64,000 nucleotides of DNA from Parabacteroides goldsteinii (GTDB lineage Bacteria; Bacteroidota; Bacteroidia; Bacteroidales; Tannerellaceae), in contig NZ_JADNBB010000009.1 in the NCBI RefSeq assembly GCF_015550595.1, positions 151,937 through 215,936 on the forward strand, read 5' to 3'. Both the position numbers and the translations under genes were made by a program. Shown here piece by piece: positions 1-10,104 of the stretch; position 1 is the stretch's first letter; every line of letters begins with the position of its first letter. The notes beneath the pieces were generated by a model, which was given only the letters and a program-made list of their open reading frames with translations, was not told where the DNA came from and made no database searches.

Positions 1-1078
1 CATCCACATATAACTCAGCGACAAAACGGAATGCAGGGATTTGCCGGTCATTATCATCCGTCTTATACTGCGGATGAATAAAGGCTTCACGAGCATCGGT
101 TTCTTTACCGGTTTCATGCAACAAATCCATATACTTGGCACTTGCATATACTTCACCCCAGCCCTGGCCGTCGATTTCCGCATACATACTTCCTATCGGA
201 TCACCCCAGTCAGCCACATCAGATGCGATATACTTCACGGCAAAAATCGTTTCCGTCTGAGAAGGATCGTCAGGAGCCAGTTCATTATATCTCATAAATG
301 AACTGCGATTTAACAAAGAGAACTGTCCGCTCTCAATAACGGTGTTTGCATAATTATATGACAATTGAGCAAACTCCTTATCAGGGTTCTCGAACGTACC
401 GCTCATATACATATATACTTTCGCCAACAAAGCCTGAGCCGCATACTTGGACACATAAGTACCCGACTTAAAACCGGTCATCAGTTGCTCCGCTTTCTTC
501 AGGTCGGCCAGTACTTGTTCATAAGTATCCTTCACGGTTGAACGATCCGGAAGATTCAGGTTCGACAGGTCCTCCGGCATACCGTTCACGATGGGCACCC
601 CCAGGTTCTTGTCCGGTTCCTGATAGTAAGGACGGCCAAACACACGGCAAAGGTAGAAGTACATCATCCCCCGCATATAATAAGCCTGACCCAATTTGTT
701 ATCGAGCTCTACCGACTCACCCTCCTGGATCATGTTCATCAACGAACTTGTTTGGGAAATAATATTGTATGCACTATTCCAAACGGTGGAAAGGCCGGAG
801 TTATTTACAGTATGCTGATACGTAAAATAAGTACCGAACGGATTGGTAGTCGGTTTATCCTTACAAACGTTATCGCTCGGGAACTCACCGCAATAATGAA
901 GATGCTCGGAAGCGGTCTTCATTTTAGAATAACATCCGTTCAATAAAACATCTACGGCTGCTTCCTTATCGGCCATGATCTTATCATCCGTATAATAACC
1001 ATACGGGGCACGGTCGATATCACAACTTGTAATCATTGTGGCAGCAGCAGCCAACGCTGCTATAGCTATTTTTTTCAT
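1..1078 (-). CDS. susD: SusD-like outer-membrane lipoprotein, 3' end cut by window
   Basis: Surface-exposed glycan- or nutrient-binding lipoprotein that caps the partner SusC channel. Read on the minus strand it starts at 1078 with a lipoprotein signal (MKKIAIAALAAAATMITSC; lipobox ITSC at residues 16-19), followed by typical SusD text such as a helical stretch ending in YYMRGMMYFYLCRVFGRPYY. No stop codon is met before base 1, so roughly 359 residues are present of the usual 500 or so. The gene lies 15 bp after the SusC stop and is surely co-transcribed with it. The substrate cannot be told from sequence. Family assignment is firm; the C-terminus is outside the window. Confidence 0.93.
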   Translation of the reverse strand, partial: MKKIAIAALAAAATMITSCDIDRAPYGYYTDDKIMADKEAAVDVLLNGCYSKMKTASEHLHYCGEFPSDNVCKDKPTTNPFGTYFTYQHTVNNSGLSTVWNSAYNIISQTSSLMNMIQEGESVELDNKLGQAYYMRGMMYFYLCRVFGRPYYQEPDKNLGVPIVNGMPEDLSNLNLPDRSTVKDTYEQVLADLKKAEQLMTGFKSGTYVSKYAAQALLAKVYMYMSGTFENPDKEFAQLSYNYANTVIESGQFSLLNRSSFMRYNELAPDDPSQTETIFAVKYIASDVADWGDPIGSMYAEIDGQGWGEVYASAKYMDLLHETGKETDAREAFIHPQYKTDDNDRQIPAFRFVAELYVD

Positions 1079-1093
1079 TTCGTTTTCCTTTAA

Positions 1094-4000
1094 TTAAAAT
1101 GTAACATTCAGACCAAACATAAATTTACGCACCTGTGGATATGGAGCGATAGCGACACCGTTCTGTCCCGTCTTGCTCACTTCGTTCACCGGAAGTTCGG
1201 GGTCGATACCCGAGAAGCCGGATATAACGAACAGATTCTCACCAGAGAAGAACAAGCGCAGATGATCTATATAAGGAATCTTGGCAGCCGGCACGTTATA
1301 GCCTAATGTCAGGCTACGCAGGCGCAGATAGCTTGCATCTTCCAGGTAACGGGAAGACCCACGGCTCGACTGGCTCTTGTTTCCATATTCAGCTTTCGGG
1401 TGGGTTGCGATATCACCTGGTTTTTCCCAGCGATTCCAACCTTTCTTCAGGTTCATCTGATTGTAGTTCACATACGCACCGTCACTATCGTACATCGAAC
1501 GGTCGTAGTTGAAGATCTTGCCACCTACCGAGTAACCGAATACGGCCGACAGGTCAAAGTTTTTCCAGGACACGTCTGTGGAGAAACCTCCATAAAAATC
1601 CGGAGTCTGCTTTCCTAATACAACCTGGTTTTTAGAAGCTTCCCCGTAGTTGGACGTTGTTACACGCTCGCCCTGTTCGTTTGTAGTGAACCACAACGGA
1701 GAACCCGTTTCCGGATCGACACCGGCCCATTCCGTACCATACCATGTATCTACATCATGTCCCGGCATTACGACCTTATCCATATAAATATAGGTATTCG
1801 TACCTGCATTTTCTGTGATGATCTGGCTCTTACCACCATATAGTTCGGTCACCTTATTACGGTTCAGACCGATATTTGCCGATACATTCCAGTTCCAGTC
1901 TTTTCCTTTCAAGATATCCATGCTCAAAGAGGCCTCGAAACCGTTATTCTTTACAGAACCGACGTTACGGTATACACCTGTTACACCCGTTACGCCCGGT
2001 AGCGGTACGTAATACAGCAAATCGGTTGTTTTCTTGTTATAATAATCCAGATTGATAGTCAAACGGTCAAACAGGATCGCGTCGATACCCACACCGGCGG
2101 TATATGTTTTTTCCCAGGTAAGATCATCATTTTTCACCTGATAGATGTAAGCACCCGGATCACCGTTATATCCAGATCCCAGGTTATACAATGTATATTG
2201 GGGATACAATTGTGTCGGACGGTTACCTACCGAACCGTAGCTGGCACGCAACTTCAGTTGTTGTACCCAGTCGGAAGCCTTAAAGAACTCTTCCTGATGG
2301 ATATTCCAACCACCACTGACAGAGAAGAAATTACCATACTTAGCGTTCTGTCCGAAGTTAGAAGCTCCGTCACGACGGAAAGAGAATGACAATAAGTAAC
2401 GGCTATCGTAAGCATAGTTGGCATTGAACAAATAAGATTGTACAGCCCATTCGCTCTGGCTACCCTTCGTCTTTTTGGGAGTTACCGCTACATCCGCCAC
2501 GGAGAAGCCGGGAGCGAAACTGGCCGCGGTCTGATCCTTAATTTCCTGTGTATAGGTATTCCATTCGTAAGCCAGGATAGCATTCACCGAATGTTTGTCG
2601 AATACTTTATTGAAACGAAGCAACTGGTTACTATAAACACGATAATAAGAAGTTGTCTTATCCTGCAACAAACCCTTATCGGCCTTACCACCTTGTGAAC
2701 GCGGGTCTTTATAATTCTTTAATGCCGTACTTCCGTATTTATAGTTGTTGACGGAAGCAAAAGTCAACCAATCCGTAAACTTGATATCGAAGTCGAAGTT
2801 ACCCATGAATTCATAGGAAGTTTTCTTTTCGTAATTCCACTGGTTATCATACAAATAGTTTGTTGCATCACTATTTACCCAGTTCGTCGGTTTATACTGT
2901 TGTATCAGTTCACCGTTCTCATCATAGGGTGAGTCCCAGGGGAAATCGACATACATGATAGAACTGATATCGTGTTGCTGGTCCATGATGTCGCTACGGG
3001 TAGCCCATACCTTCGGTTTGATAGTCAACCAGTCTGTAGCCTTGTAATCGACATTGAAACGCAGATTATAACGAGTATAGTCATATCCCTTTACGGCACC
3101 ATCCTCATCATAAACACCGATCGAAGCATAGGTCTTGATATTTTCAGAACCACCGGATACCGACAGGTTATAATCCTGTGCCAGTCCCAGATGCGTACCT
3201 TCTTTCCACCAGTCGAAATTACGGTCGCGCAAATCCGGAGTAAAGTAAGAAGGAATAGCTCCCTTATTGGCAAATGAATTATAATAATCATATAATTCAG
3301 CACCATCCATCATATCCAGATTACCGCGGTGCAACTGGTTGACACCCAGTTTTACGGAAGCGTTGATCGTAGCCTTACCTGTCTTACCTTTCTTGGTAGT
3401 TACAACGATTACACCATTCGCACCTTGCGAACCGTAAATAGCAGTCGAAGCCGCATCTTTCAAAATAGACATCGACTCTATATCGGCAGGGTTCAAACTT
3501 CCGGCACTACTACCAACGATTACTCCATCTACAATCCACAACGGGTCTGTACTACCGTTTACCGTAGATTTACCACGGATCACAACTTTACCCGCAGCCC
3601 CCGGTTGTCCTCCACCGGTAGTTACATATACACCAGGAGCCTTGCCCGACAACAGGTTTTCTACCGTAGGGGAAGTCGAGTCCATCAGTTTTTCATTGCT
3701 GATTACCTGCATGGCACCTGTCAGACTCTCTTTCTTCTGGACCGTATAACCCACCACTACCACTTCATCAAGGTTCTGGGTATCTTCCTTGATCTTGATC
3801 TTCATCTCGCTTGCCGCCTTTACCTCTATCGGCAAATAACCGATATAAGAGACTACCAATGTGGCGCCTGCCGGAGCTTCCATTGTGAAATTACCGTCGA
3901 AATCCGTACTAGTACCGTTCGTAGTACCTTTTACGATAACATTAGCACCGATAACCGGGTCGCCTGTAACTGCATCATAAACAGTACCAGTTATTTTTAT

Positions 4001-4384
4001 CTCTTGCTGAGTAACCTGTTTTTCAAAAGATTTAATCGATTCAGGTTTAGAATTAACCTTGTAAACGACAATTCGGTTGTCGTTTACAATAAAATCAGCA
4101 TGCTGATTTTTCAATGCAATCCTTAGGATTTCTTCGACCGACCGATTCCTCATATCAAGAGAAACCCGCTCGTTCAGGTCGATATCGTTGTTACGGATGA
4201 GGAAAGTGTAATCGAACTTCTGCTCTATCAGTTCGAACAGTTCTTTTAAACTTGCACTTTCCATCTGGACAGACATGATATGAGTCTGTAATTCTGACGC
4301 AGAAGCGGCTCCGGATACTAAAGGTAAACCAGCGATCATACATGCTGTAGCCATTAGCTTCCCGGTCTTTTTTAGATAGTTCAT
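1094..4384 (-). CDS. susC: SusC/RagA-family TonB-dependent transporter with STN signalling domain
   Basis: Outer-membrane TonB-dependent importer of 1096 residues. Domains in order: signal peptide (1-30), secretin/TonB N-terminal (STN) domain (about 38-110), carboxypeptidase-regulatory-like beta domain (about 131-205), TonB-box-like segment DEVVVVGY (206-213), plug (about 216-345), then the beta-barrel ending in an aromatic residue (FGLNVTF), as outer-membrane proteins do. The STN domain marks transporters that signal across the envelope to a FecR-type anti-sigma factor; the fecR and sigma genes just upstream on the same strand fit that. Imports the ligand together with SusD. Known members with this layout often serve host or mucin glycans, but the substrate here is inference. 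Confidence 0.96.
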   Translation of the reverse strand: MNYLKKTGKLMATACMIAGLPLVSGAASASELQTHIMSVQMESASLKELFELIEQKFDYTFLIRNNDIDLNERVSLDMRNRSVEEILRIALKNQHADFIVNDNRIVVYKVNSKPESIKSFEKQVTQQEIKITGTVYDAVTGDPVIGANVIVKGTTNGTSTDFDGNFTMEAPAGATLVVSYIGYLPIEVKAASEMKIKIKEDTQNLDEVVVVGYTVQKKESLTGAMQVISNEKLMDSTSPTVENLLSGKAPGVYVTTGGGQPGAAGKVVIRGKSTVNGSTDPLWIVDGVIVGSSAGSLNPADIESMSILKDAASTAIYGSQGANGVIVVTTKKGKTGKATINASVKLGVNQLHRGNLDMMDGAELYDYYNSFANKGAIPSYFTPDLRDRNFDWWKEGTHLGLAQDYNLSVSGGSENIKTYASIGVYDEDGAVKGYDYTRYNLRFNVDYKATDWLTIKPKVWATRSDIMDQQHDISSIMYVDFPWDSPYDENGELIQQYKPTNWVNSDATNYLYDNQWNYEKKTSYEFMGNFDFDIKFTDWLTFASVNNYKYGSTALKNYKDPRSQGGKADKGLLQDKTTSYYRVYSNQLLRFNKVFDKHSVNAILAYEWNTYTQEIKDQTAASFAPGFSVADVAVTPKKTKGSQSEWAVQSYLFNANYAYDSRYLLSFSFRRDGASNFGQNAKYGNFFSVSGGWNIHQEEFFKASDWVQQLKLRASYGSVGNRPTQLYPQYTLYNLGSGYNGDPGAYIYQVKNDDLTWEKTYTAGVGIDAILFDRLTINLDYYNKKTTDLLYYVPLPGVTGVTGVYRNVGSVKNNGFEASLSMDILKGKDWNWNVSANIGLNRNKVTELYGGKSQIITENAGTNTYIYMDKVVMPGHDVDTWYGTEWAGVDPETGSPLWFTTNEQGERVTTSNYGEASKNQVVLGKQTPDFYGGFSTDVSWKNFDLSAVFGYSVGGKIFNYDRSMYDSDGAYVNYNQMNLKKGWNRWEKPGDIATHPKAEYGNKSQSSRGSSRYLEDASYLRLRSLTLGYNVPAAKIPYIDHLRLFFSGENLFVISGFSGIDPELPVNEVSKTGQNGVAIAPYPQVRKFMFGLNVTF

Positions 4385-4457
4385 TTCTAAAATGTTAGAT
4401 TTAAATTATGATTAGTTGTTCTCTGTAAGTAATTATATTCTAAGTTAGATTAAGATA

Positions 4458-5486
4458 TCATTTGTCTTCTATTATAAATTCGTTACCGACCTGTTTCCAG
4501 GTATATTTCTTCTCCACATCGACTTCCCGGAGTATATAATCCAGCGTCTGGTCGGCGGAGAAACTACCCGAAAATATTTCCTTATGCAAAGACTTACTAT
4601 TGATACGGATCTGTACGTTGAATTTTCTTTCCAGATCCCTCGCTATCCGGTCGAAAGGCTGTTCGTCGAACTCGATCCGGCCATTGGTCCAGGCATAAAT
4701 AGAAGCGCCATCCACTTTCGACATTTTAACCTGGCTCGTCTCTTTATTATAGCTGATCATCCGGTTCGGAACCAGAACGATATCTTTATCTTTCTCTTCC
4801 TTATCATCATCGGCCAGATGAACATTTACCTTTCCGCAAACCAGCGCTACATCTATCGTTTCCTCATTATCATAGGCCTTGACGTTAAAGCTAGTTCCCA
4901 GCACCCTGATATCCAGCTTCCCTAACTTCACAACAAAAGGACGCAAAGAATCTTTTGCCACCTCAAAATAAGCCTCACCGGTTAGCAATACTTCCCTGTT
5001 CTGCTTCGTAAAGTCCATATTATATTTTAAGGAAGATCCGGCATTCACCCACACAACCGAATGATCCGGTAAGACGACTTTCGATTGAGAGCCCGCAGGA
5101 GTAACCGTTTCAAACCAGGCTATCTGTTCCTTTTCCGGTTTCCGGTCACTTTTTCCTGCATAATAAGATGTCGTGCTTATTGCCACAACCAACAATACAG
5201 AAGCAGCCACCTTTCCCCAGATACGCCAGTTAAAGAATCTGTTTTCTTTTATCGGAAGAGTTTTTCCGGTCAGATTCCCGAAGTGATCCCTGAAATCGGC
5301 TTTCATGTTCGACTTGAACAGAGGTACACGTGCAATAGCCCACCAGTCGGCCATCTCAGAAAACTTTCCCTTATTTGCTTCATCGGCTTCGAGCCAAAGC
5401 AACAATTCCTTTTCTTCGGTTTCAGACAGTTCACCGGCGAAATAGTCCAGTAGTAGATTTTCAATATGTTTTTCTTCTGTATTCAT
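4458..5486 (-). CDS. FecR-family anti-sigma factor
   Basis: Inner-membrane anti-sigma protein of 342 residues. An N-terminal cytoplasmic part (1-90, rich in acidic and W/L residues) would hold the sigma factor, one membrane segment lies at about 92-109, and the periplasmic FecR domain follows (about 120-240). The C-terminal domain (about 270-342, including WTNGRIEFDEQPFDRIARDL) matches the DUF4974 region that contacts the STN domain of the transporter. It sits between the sigma gene and susC, all on the minus strand. Expected role: release the sigma factor when the loaded SusC signals. Family call is secure from layout and motifs. Confidence 0.93.
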   Translation of the reverse strand: MNTEEKHIENLLLDYFAGELSETEEKELLLWLEADEANKGKFSEMADWWAIARVPLFKSNMKADFRDHFGNLTGKTLPIKENRFFNWRIWGKVAASVLLVVAISTTSYYAGKSDRKPEKEQIAWFETVTPAGSQSKVVLPDHSVVWVNAGSSLKYNMDFTKQNREVLLTGEAYFEVAKDSLRPFVVKLGKLDIRVLGTSFNVKAYDNEETIDVALVCGKVNVHLADDDKEEKDKDIVLVPNRMISYNKETSQVKMSKVDGASIYAWTNGRIEFDEQPFDRIARDLERKFNVQIRINSKSLHKEIFSGSFSADQTLDYILREVDVEKKYTWKQVGNEFIIEDK

Positions 5487-5565
5487 ATATAATTACAACC
5501 GTGTTAATCCACCCGGTTTCCATTATATACACACATTTTGGAGATTGTGTTTAAAAGAAAAGCAT

Positions 5566-6159
5566 TTATTTTTGAGAAAAATTAAAAATAAGCAAGAATA
5601 AAGGGTAATAGTCACCCAGAAGTGTCTTTAACTTTGATAATCCGATCTTAATCTGTACCCTGACCGTGCTAGGACTGATATGATTGCATTCGGCAATTTC
5701 ATCATACGATTTATTATGATAGAGATATTGCACAAAAATATCACGGCATTTATCCGGTAGCAGATTTACCGCTGAATAAATCCGTTCTTCAAACTCCTTG
5801 TTCTCCAGATAAGCTAAAGGATGGGACTCTTCACCGATCTGTTGTTCCTGAATAGTCAACAAATGCTCCTGCACGTCCGACATGGAAACCACTTGAAGAC
5901 GTTGCTGGCGAAGATGGTTAAGGCATCGGTTCTGTACGGCACGTATCAAGTAAGCCCGTACCGGATATGTTAGTGTGGAACGATTGTTCCACACATTTAT
6001 AAATACATCATTCACAACTTCGCGGGATGCTTCGGCATTAAATATATATTTGGTAGCCACTGCACAAAGATAGACATAGCAAGTCGAATACAGCTCTTCA
6101 AAGGCTTTGATATCTCCTTCGTTTATACGCGCAACTATATCTTCTTTTATTTCTGGCAT
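5566..6159 (-). CDS. ECF RNA polymerase sigma factor (FecI-like)
   Basis: Sigma-70 family ECF factor of 197 residues with region 2 (about 10-80, KAFEELYSTCYVYLCAVATKY) and region 4 (about 135-190), whose helix-turn-helix reads SYDEIAECNHISPSTVRVQI. It directs polymerase to the promoter of the downstream uptake genes when freed by FecR. Gap to fecR is 79 bp. A -7-like TATTTTTG lies at 6189-6196 on the minus strand, without a well-placed -33 element, so the promoter is only suggested. Bacteroidetes use many such sigma/anti-sigma pairs, each tied to one SusCD pair. Confidence 0.94.
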   Translation of the reverse strand: MPEIKEDIVARINEGDIKAFEELYSTCYVYLCAVATKYIFNAEASREVVNDVFINVWNNRSTLTYPVRAYLIRAVQNRCLNHLRQQRLQVVSMSDVQEHLLTIQEQQIGEESHPLAYLENKEFEERIYSAVNLLPDKCRDIFVQYLYHNKSYDEIAECNHISPSTVRVQIKIGLSKLKTLLGDYYPLFLLIFNFSQK

Positions 6160-6229
6160 TTACATCAGTTCTAATTCATAACACCGCACAAAAATAATTA
6201 AAATCCGCGAAGAATCAGGCTCTTTACGG

Positions 6230-7510
6230 TTACTTTTTAGCCGGCTTCTGATTTCCGGCTTCTACCCGCTTCTTATTCCGCCAGTAACTGCCGTCGCGTT
6301 TGCTACCGAACATATTCCGGCGCTTGGATTCCTGCTTGATGGCTTCTTTTTTATCGGCTACGGCCGCTTTTACTTCCGCCGTTTCAAATTCGTTTCCCCC
6401 GGCAACAGGTATTTGCTTACCGATCAGTTTCTGTATATCCTTCAGGTATGGAACTTCTTCGGCATCACAGAAAGAATAAGCGACTCCGCTACGTCCGGCA
6501 CGACCTGTACGGCCAATACGGTGTACATACGTTTCCGGCACATTGGGCAGTTCGTAATTGATCACATGCGAAAGATGATCCACGTCGATACCGCGGGCAG
6601 CAATATCCGTTGCGATCAGTACACGGGTCGTATGATCCTTAAAGTTGGTCAACGCACGCTGGCGGGCCGTCTGGCTCTTGTTTCCATGAATGGCTTCCGC
6701 TCCGATATTCGCTTTCGCCAGGACGCGGGCTACTTTATCCGCCCCATGCTTCGTCCGGGTAAATACCAGTACCGATTCCAACGAAGAATCTTTCAACAAA
6801 TGAGTAAGCAGACTTACTTTCTCCCCCTTTTCTACAAAATAAACGGATTGGTCGATCTTATCCACCGTCGATGAAGCCGGTGTGACCTCTACCTTCCGGG
6901 GCTCTACCAGGATTGTTCCGGCAAGACGTTCTATTTCGGGAGGCATAGTAGCCGAGAAAAACAACGACTGGCGTTTCTTCGGCAATAGGGGCAGGATACG
7001 CTTGATATCATGAATAAATCCCATATCGAGCATACGGTCGGCTTCATCCAACACGAAATAATCGAGAGACTTCAGGCTGATAAAGCCCTGGTTGATCAGA
7101 TCGAGCAAACGTCCGGGTGTTGCTATCAGCACATCCACTCCTTGTTTAAGAGCATCTGTCTGCGGCTTCTGTCCTACTCCTCCGAATATGACCGTGTGTT
7201 TCACTCCTGCATATTTTCCGTATGCGGTGAAGCTTTCACCGATCTGGATAGCCAGTTCGCGGGTTGGTGTAAGTATCAATGCTTTAACGCCACGAACCTT
7301 ACCGTTCATACGTTCATTATACAAATTCTGGATAATAGGTATAGAGAATGCGGCAGTTTTACCTGTTCCGGTCTGCGCACAACCTAATAAGTCATATCCG
7401 TCTAAAACGTAGGGAATTGCTTCTGCTTGTATAGGGGTTGGAGTTGTATAACCTTCTTTCATAAGAGCTTTTTGTATCGGCTCTATCAATTCTAATTGTT
7501 CAAATGTCAT
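6230..7510 (-). CDS. rhlE: DEAD-box RNA helicase, RhlE type
   Basis: ATP-dependent RNA helicase of 426 residues. Visible motifs: Q-motif region ([11 protein letters not shown], 23-33), motif I AQTGTGKT (45-52), [17 protein letters not shown] (about 150-160), SAT, and [10 protein letters not shown] near residue 330. The C-terminus is a short basic tail ([20 protein letters not shown]), typical of RhlE rather than the longer CsdA/DeaD. Likely acts in ribosome assembly or RNA turnover, especially in the cold. A -7-like TATCTTTG occurs on the minus strand at 7558-7565, and a 6-bp hairpin (GAGCCG/CGGCTC, 7525-7539) would lie in the leader. Confidence 0.93.
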   Translation of the reverse strand: MTFEQLELIEPIQKALMKEGYTTPTPIQAEAIPYVLDGYDLLGCAQTGTGKTAAFSIPIIQNLYNERMNGKVRGVKALILTPTRELAIQIGESFTAYGKYAGVKHTVIFGGVGQKPQTDALKQGVDVLIATPGRLLDLINQGFISLKSLDYFVLDEADRMLDMGFIHDIKRILPLLPKKRQSLFFSATMPPEIERLAGTILVEPRKVEVTPASSTVDKIDQSVYFVEKGEKVSLLTHLLKDSSLESVLVFTRTKHGADKVARVLAKANIGAEAIHGNKSQTARQRALTNFKDHTTRVLIATDIAARGIDVDHLSHVINYELPNVPETYVHRIGRTGRAGRSGVAYSFCDAEEVPYLKDIQKLIGKQIPVAGGNEFETAEVKAAVADKKEAIKQESKRRNMFGSKRDGSYWRNKKRVEAGNQKPAKK

Positions 7511-7880
7511 TTAATAATAATGTTGAGCCGTCACGGCTCGTTAAATAAATAATGGGACAAAGATAGTCAAATATTGCCACAAAGCCTCATTCGTGGGAAA
7601 TTTATTACGGATGTGTGGCAATTGAACGGAGGCTAAAGCCGTGCAAAGACAGATACGACACCATTACAATTATTATAAGTAATGGCAGGAGGCCGGAAAT
7701 ATGCAAAACATAGTTTTGCCATGAAGAAAACTATGTTTTCCAAGGGAGAAAACCCTATTTTACAGTTTTTCACATCTTACTTCCCCTCCTTTTTGTGCGG
7801 CTGGTGCGAGGAGACGTATCTTTGCGGTTGTCTTAAGTGGTTATTTAGAAATTATACTATCTTTGTGAATTGATTTTTGG
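7511..7880. promoter_or_regulatory. Divergent control region rhlE / recQ with a recQ promoter
   Basis: A 370-bp gap without a credible gene. For recQ (plus strand) a good Bacteroidetes promoter is visible: TTTG at 7792-7795, 21 bp, then TATCTTTG at 7817-7824, giving a leader of about 50 nt. A second TATCTTTG at 7858-7865 is too close to the start codon. Further upstream, 7705-7717 (AAAACATAGTTTT) pairs perfectly with 7727-7739 over a 9-nt loop, and the left arm can instead fold on itself as GCAAAAC/GTTTTGC (7703-7719); the two folds exclude each other. Confidence 0.6.
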
Positions 7881-9716
7881 ATGATGAAAGAGTTACAGTT
7901 GCTGTTAAAGAAGTTTTTTGGGTATACTTCTTTCCGCCCGTTACAGGCGGAGATCATACAACGTATTTTGAGGAAAGAGGATTCGCTGGTGCTGATGCCT
8001 ACCGGTGGAGGAAAATCAATTTGTTTTCAGTTACCAGCCATTTATATGCCGGGAACAGCTGTCGTTATCTCCCCTTTGATCGCCTTGATGAAAGATCAGG
8101 TGGGCGGATTGGTAGCCAACGGGATTCCGGCGGCGGCCCTCAACAGCATGATGCCCGAAGAAGAACGCCATCAGATCAAACAACTCTGCATCCAGGGGAA
8201 AATCAAACTACTTTACCTGTCGCCCGAAGCATTGGTAAGCGAACTGCATTGGTTGCTTCCACGCATGGATATCTCCTTGATTGCGATCGACGAAGCGCAT
8301 TGTATCTCACATTGGGGACACGATTTCCGGCCGGAGTATACACAACTGGCCGTGTTGAAAGAGCACTTTCCCAAAATACCGATCGTAGCCCTGACCGCAA
8401 CAGCCGACAAGGTTACGCGAACGGATATTGTCAACCAGTTGAACCTCCGCAACCCGGAAGTATTCGTCTCTTCTTTCGACCGCCCCAACCTCTCCCTGAC
8501 CATCCGCCGGGGATTGAATAAAAAAGAAAAAACAGCCGCCATCGTCCATTTTATCCATGCACACCGGAACCAAAGCGGGATCGTTTATTGCATGAGCCGC
8601 AACAGCACCGAAAACATGGCAGAAGAGTTATCTTCTTATGGAATCAAAGCCGTAGCCTATCATGCCGGACTTCAACCTGCCCAACGTGAAAAGGCACAGG
8701 ATGATTTCATCAACGACCGCGTAAATGTGGTCTGTGCCACCGTAGCTTTCGGTATGGGGATTGACAAAAGTAACGTGCGCTGGGTCGTACATTATAACAT
8801 GCCCGGAAGCATAGAGAACTATTACCAGGAGATAGGACGCGCCGGACGGGACGGAATGAAAAGCGACACGTTGTTGTTTTATTCGGTTGGCGATCTGCTC
8901 GTACTCCGTCGTTTTGCCGAGGAAAGCGGCCAAAAGGATGTCAACCTACAAAAACTGAACCGGATGAGACGGTATTGCGAAGCCGATATTTGCCGCCGAC
9001 GCATCCTGTTGAGTTATTTCGGTGAAGAGACAGATCATGATTGCGGAAATTGCGATGTTTGTAAGAACCCTCCTCAACGCTTCGACGGTAGTGTATTGGT
9101 TCAGAAAGCACTTAGCGCCATCTTCAGGACAGGTCAGTTTGTCGGCATGAATACCTTGATCAATATTCTCCGCGGATCGGAAAAGGCGGATATCACCGAA
9201 AAAGGATATGATAAGCTAAAAACCTATGGTGCCGGAAAAGACCTGACATATAAGGAATGGAAAGAATATCTCTATCAGATGCTCCAATTAGGGTACATCG
9301 AAATCGATTATGTGAACGCCGGGATTCTGAAAGTAACTCCGTTAGGACGAAAAGTGTTGTTCGGCGAACAGAAGGCGATGATGTCTATTTACAAGGAACC
9401 GGAAGAAAAGACCTATTTCAGAAGAAGAGACTCCAAATTCAAATATCGCCCGATCAAACCGCTCAAATCGGCATCGGTCGAAGAGACGTTGCTCGATTCA
9501 CTCCAGCAACTCCGTAAGCAGATTGCCGAAAGAGAACAAACACCGGCTTATATCATATTCTCCGATGATTCACTGGAAGACATGGTACAAAAGAAACCGG
9601 TTACCCTGGACGAGTTCAGTGATATCCGGGGCGTCGGGGAAATCAAACTGGAGAAATACGGAAAGGTATTCGTGGCATTGATCCGGTTTGTATTGCGACT
9701 GCCGAAAGAAGGATAA
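7881..9716 (+). CDS. recQ: ATP-dependent DNA helicase RecQ
   Basis: 3'-5' DNA helicase of 611 residues (the second Met at 7884 is an equally good start). Helicase core with Walker A MPTGGGKS (39-46), the DEAH box followed by the RecQ aromatic loop (IDEAHCISHWGHDFRP, near 133), and motif VI YYQEIGRAGRDG. The zinc-binding RQC part shows CEADICRRR and the CGNCDVC cysteines (about 370-395), and an HRDC domain closes the protein (about 530-605). This is the full long-form RecQ. It unwinds recombination intermediates and stalled forks. Monocistronic, transcribed away from rhlE. Confidence 0.96.
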   Translation: MMKELQLLLKKFFGYTSFRPLQAEIIQRILRKEDSLVLMPTGGGKSICFQLPAIYMPGTAVVISPLIALMKDQVGGLVANGIPAAALNSMMPEEERHQIKQLCIQGKIKLLYLSPEALVSELHWLLPRMDISLIAIDEAHCISHWGHDFRPEYTQLAVLKEHFPKIPIVALTATADKVTRTDIVNQLNLRNPEVFVSSFDRPNLSLTIRRGLNKKEKTAAIVHFIHAHRNQSGIVYCMSRNSTENMAEELSSYGIKAVAYHAGLQPAQREKAQDDFINDRVNVVCATVAFGMGIDKSNVRWVVHYNMPGSIENYYQEIGRAGRDGMKSDTLLFYSVGDLLVLRRFAEESGQKDVNLQKLNRMRRYCEADICRRRILLSYFGEETDHDCGNCDVCKNPPQRFDGSVLVQKALSAIFRTGQFVGMNTLINILRGSEKADITEKGYDKLKTYGAGKDLTYKEWKEYLYQMLQLGYIEIDYVNAGILKVTPLGRKVLFGEQKAMMSIYKEPEEKTYFRRRDSKFKYRPIKPLKSASVEETLLDSLQQLRKQIAEREQTPAYIIFSDDSLEDMVQKKPVTLDEFSDIRGVGEIKLEKYGKVFVALIRFVLRLPKEG

Positions 9717-9760
9717 ATTTCCCTCATTTTATTTCAGTTTCCGAATATTACGTTTGAGGT

Positions 9761-9792
9761 GCCCAAATTACCGTTACGGTAAAAAATGGGCA
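9761..9792 (+). terminator. Hairpin 3' of recQ
   Basis: About 45 bp after the recQ stop, GCCC ... GGGC frames an inner TTACCG-TTA-CGGTAA stem. No clear T-run follows, so this is at best a weak terminator or a mRNA 3'-end structure. Confidence 0.3.
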
Positions 9793-9897
9793 GGCTCTTA
9801 CAAAACTTTCCTGTACTTTAGCTTCCGAAACAAAGAAACGGGGACAGTACACCCTGCTACCCGATCAACATAGTATTAACTTATAAATAAACAGCTT

Positions 9898-10104
9898 ATG
9901 AATACACTAAGTTTAAAGTTGTCTCAAAGCATATCCCAATTGTATGAGACTTTGTGCCAGGTTGGAAGAAGTACATTTGCTGAATTACAAAGAGCGACAA
10001 ATTTTCAGGACACCGAACTTTGTCTGGCTCTATGCTCTCTTATGCATGATAATAAAATATATCAGGCTCGTATCAGTAATACCATTTATTACATCCTCAA
10101 ATAA
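9898..10104 (+). CDS. Small winged-helix protein, DUF2582 family
   Basis: 68-residue protein resembling the Bacteroidales DUF2582 winged-helix family (PF10771): three short helices and a beta wing, with the stretch STFAELQRATNFQDTELCLAL as the recognition part and NKIYQARISNTIYYIL as the wing. Members are small presumed DNA-binding proteins of unknown target. The gene starts 7 bp after a TAAACAGC stretch with no strong Shine-Dalgarno. Its last 8 bp overlap the convergent end of pabC, so the two transcripts are antisense at their 3' ends. Confidence 0.75.
   Translation: MNTLSLKLSQSISQLYETLCQVGRSTFAELQRATNFQDTELCLALCSLMHDNKIYQARISNTIYYILK

Noticed and set aside
3329..4126. Open frame of 265 codons on the plus strand opposite susC
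   Set aside because: Fully antisense to a well-supported gene; residue use is that of a shadow frame.
7682..7873. 63-codon plus-strand frame upstream of recQ
   Set aside because: Overlaps the recQ promoter and the inverted repeat; no ribosome-binding site or family.
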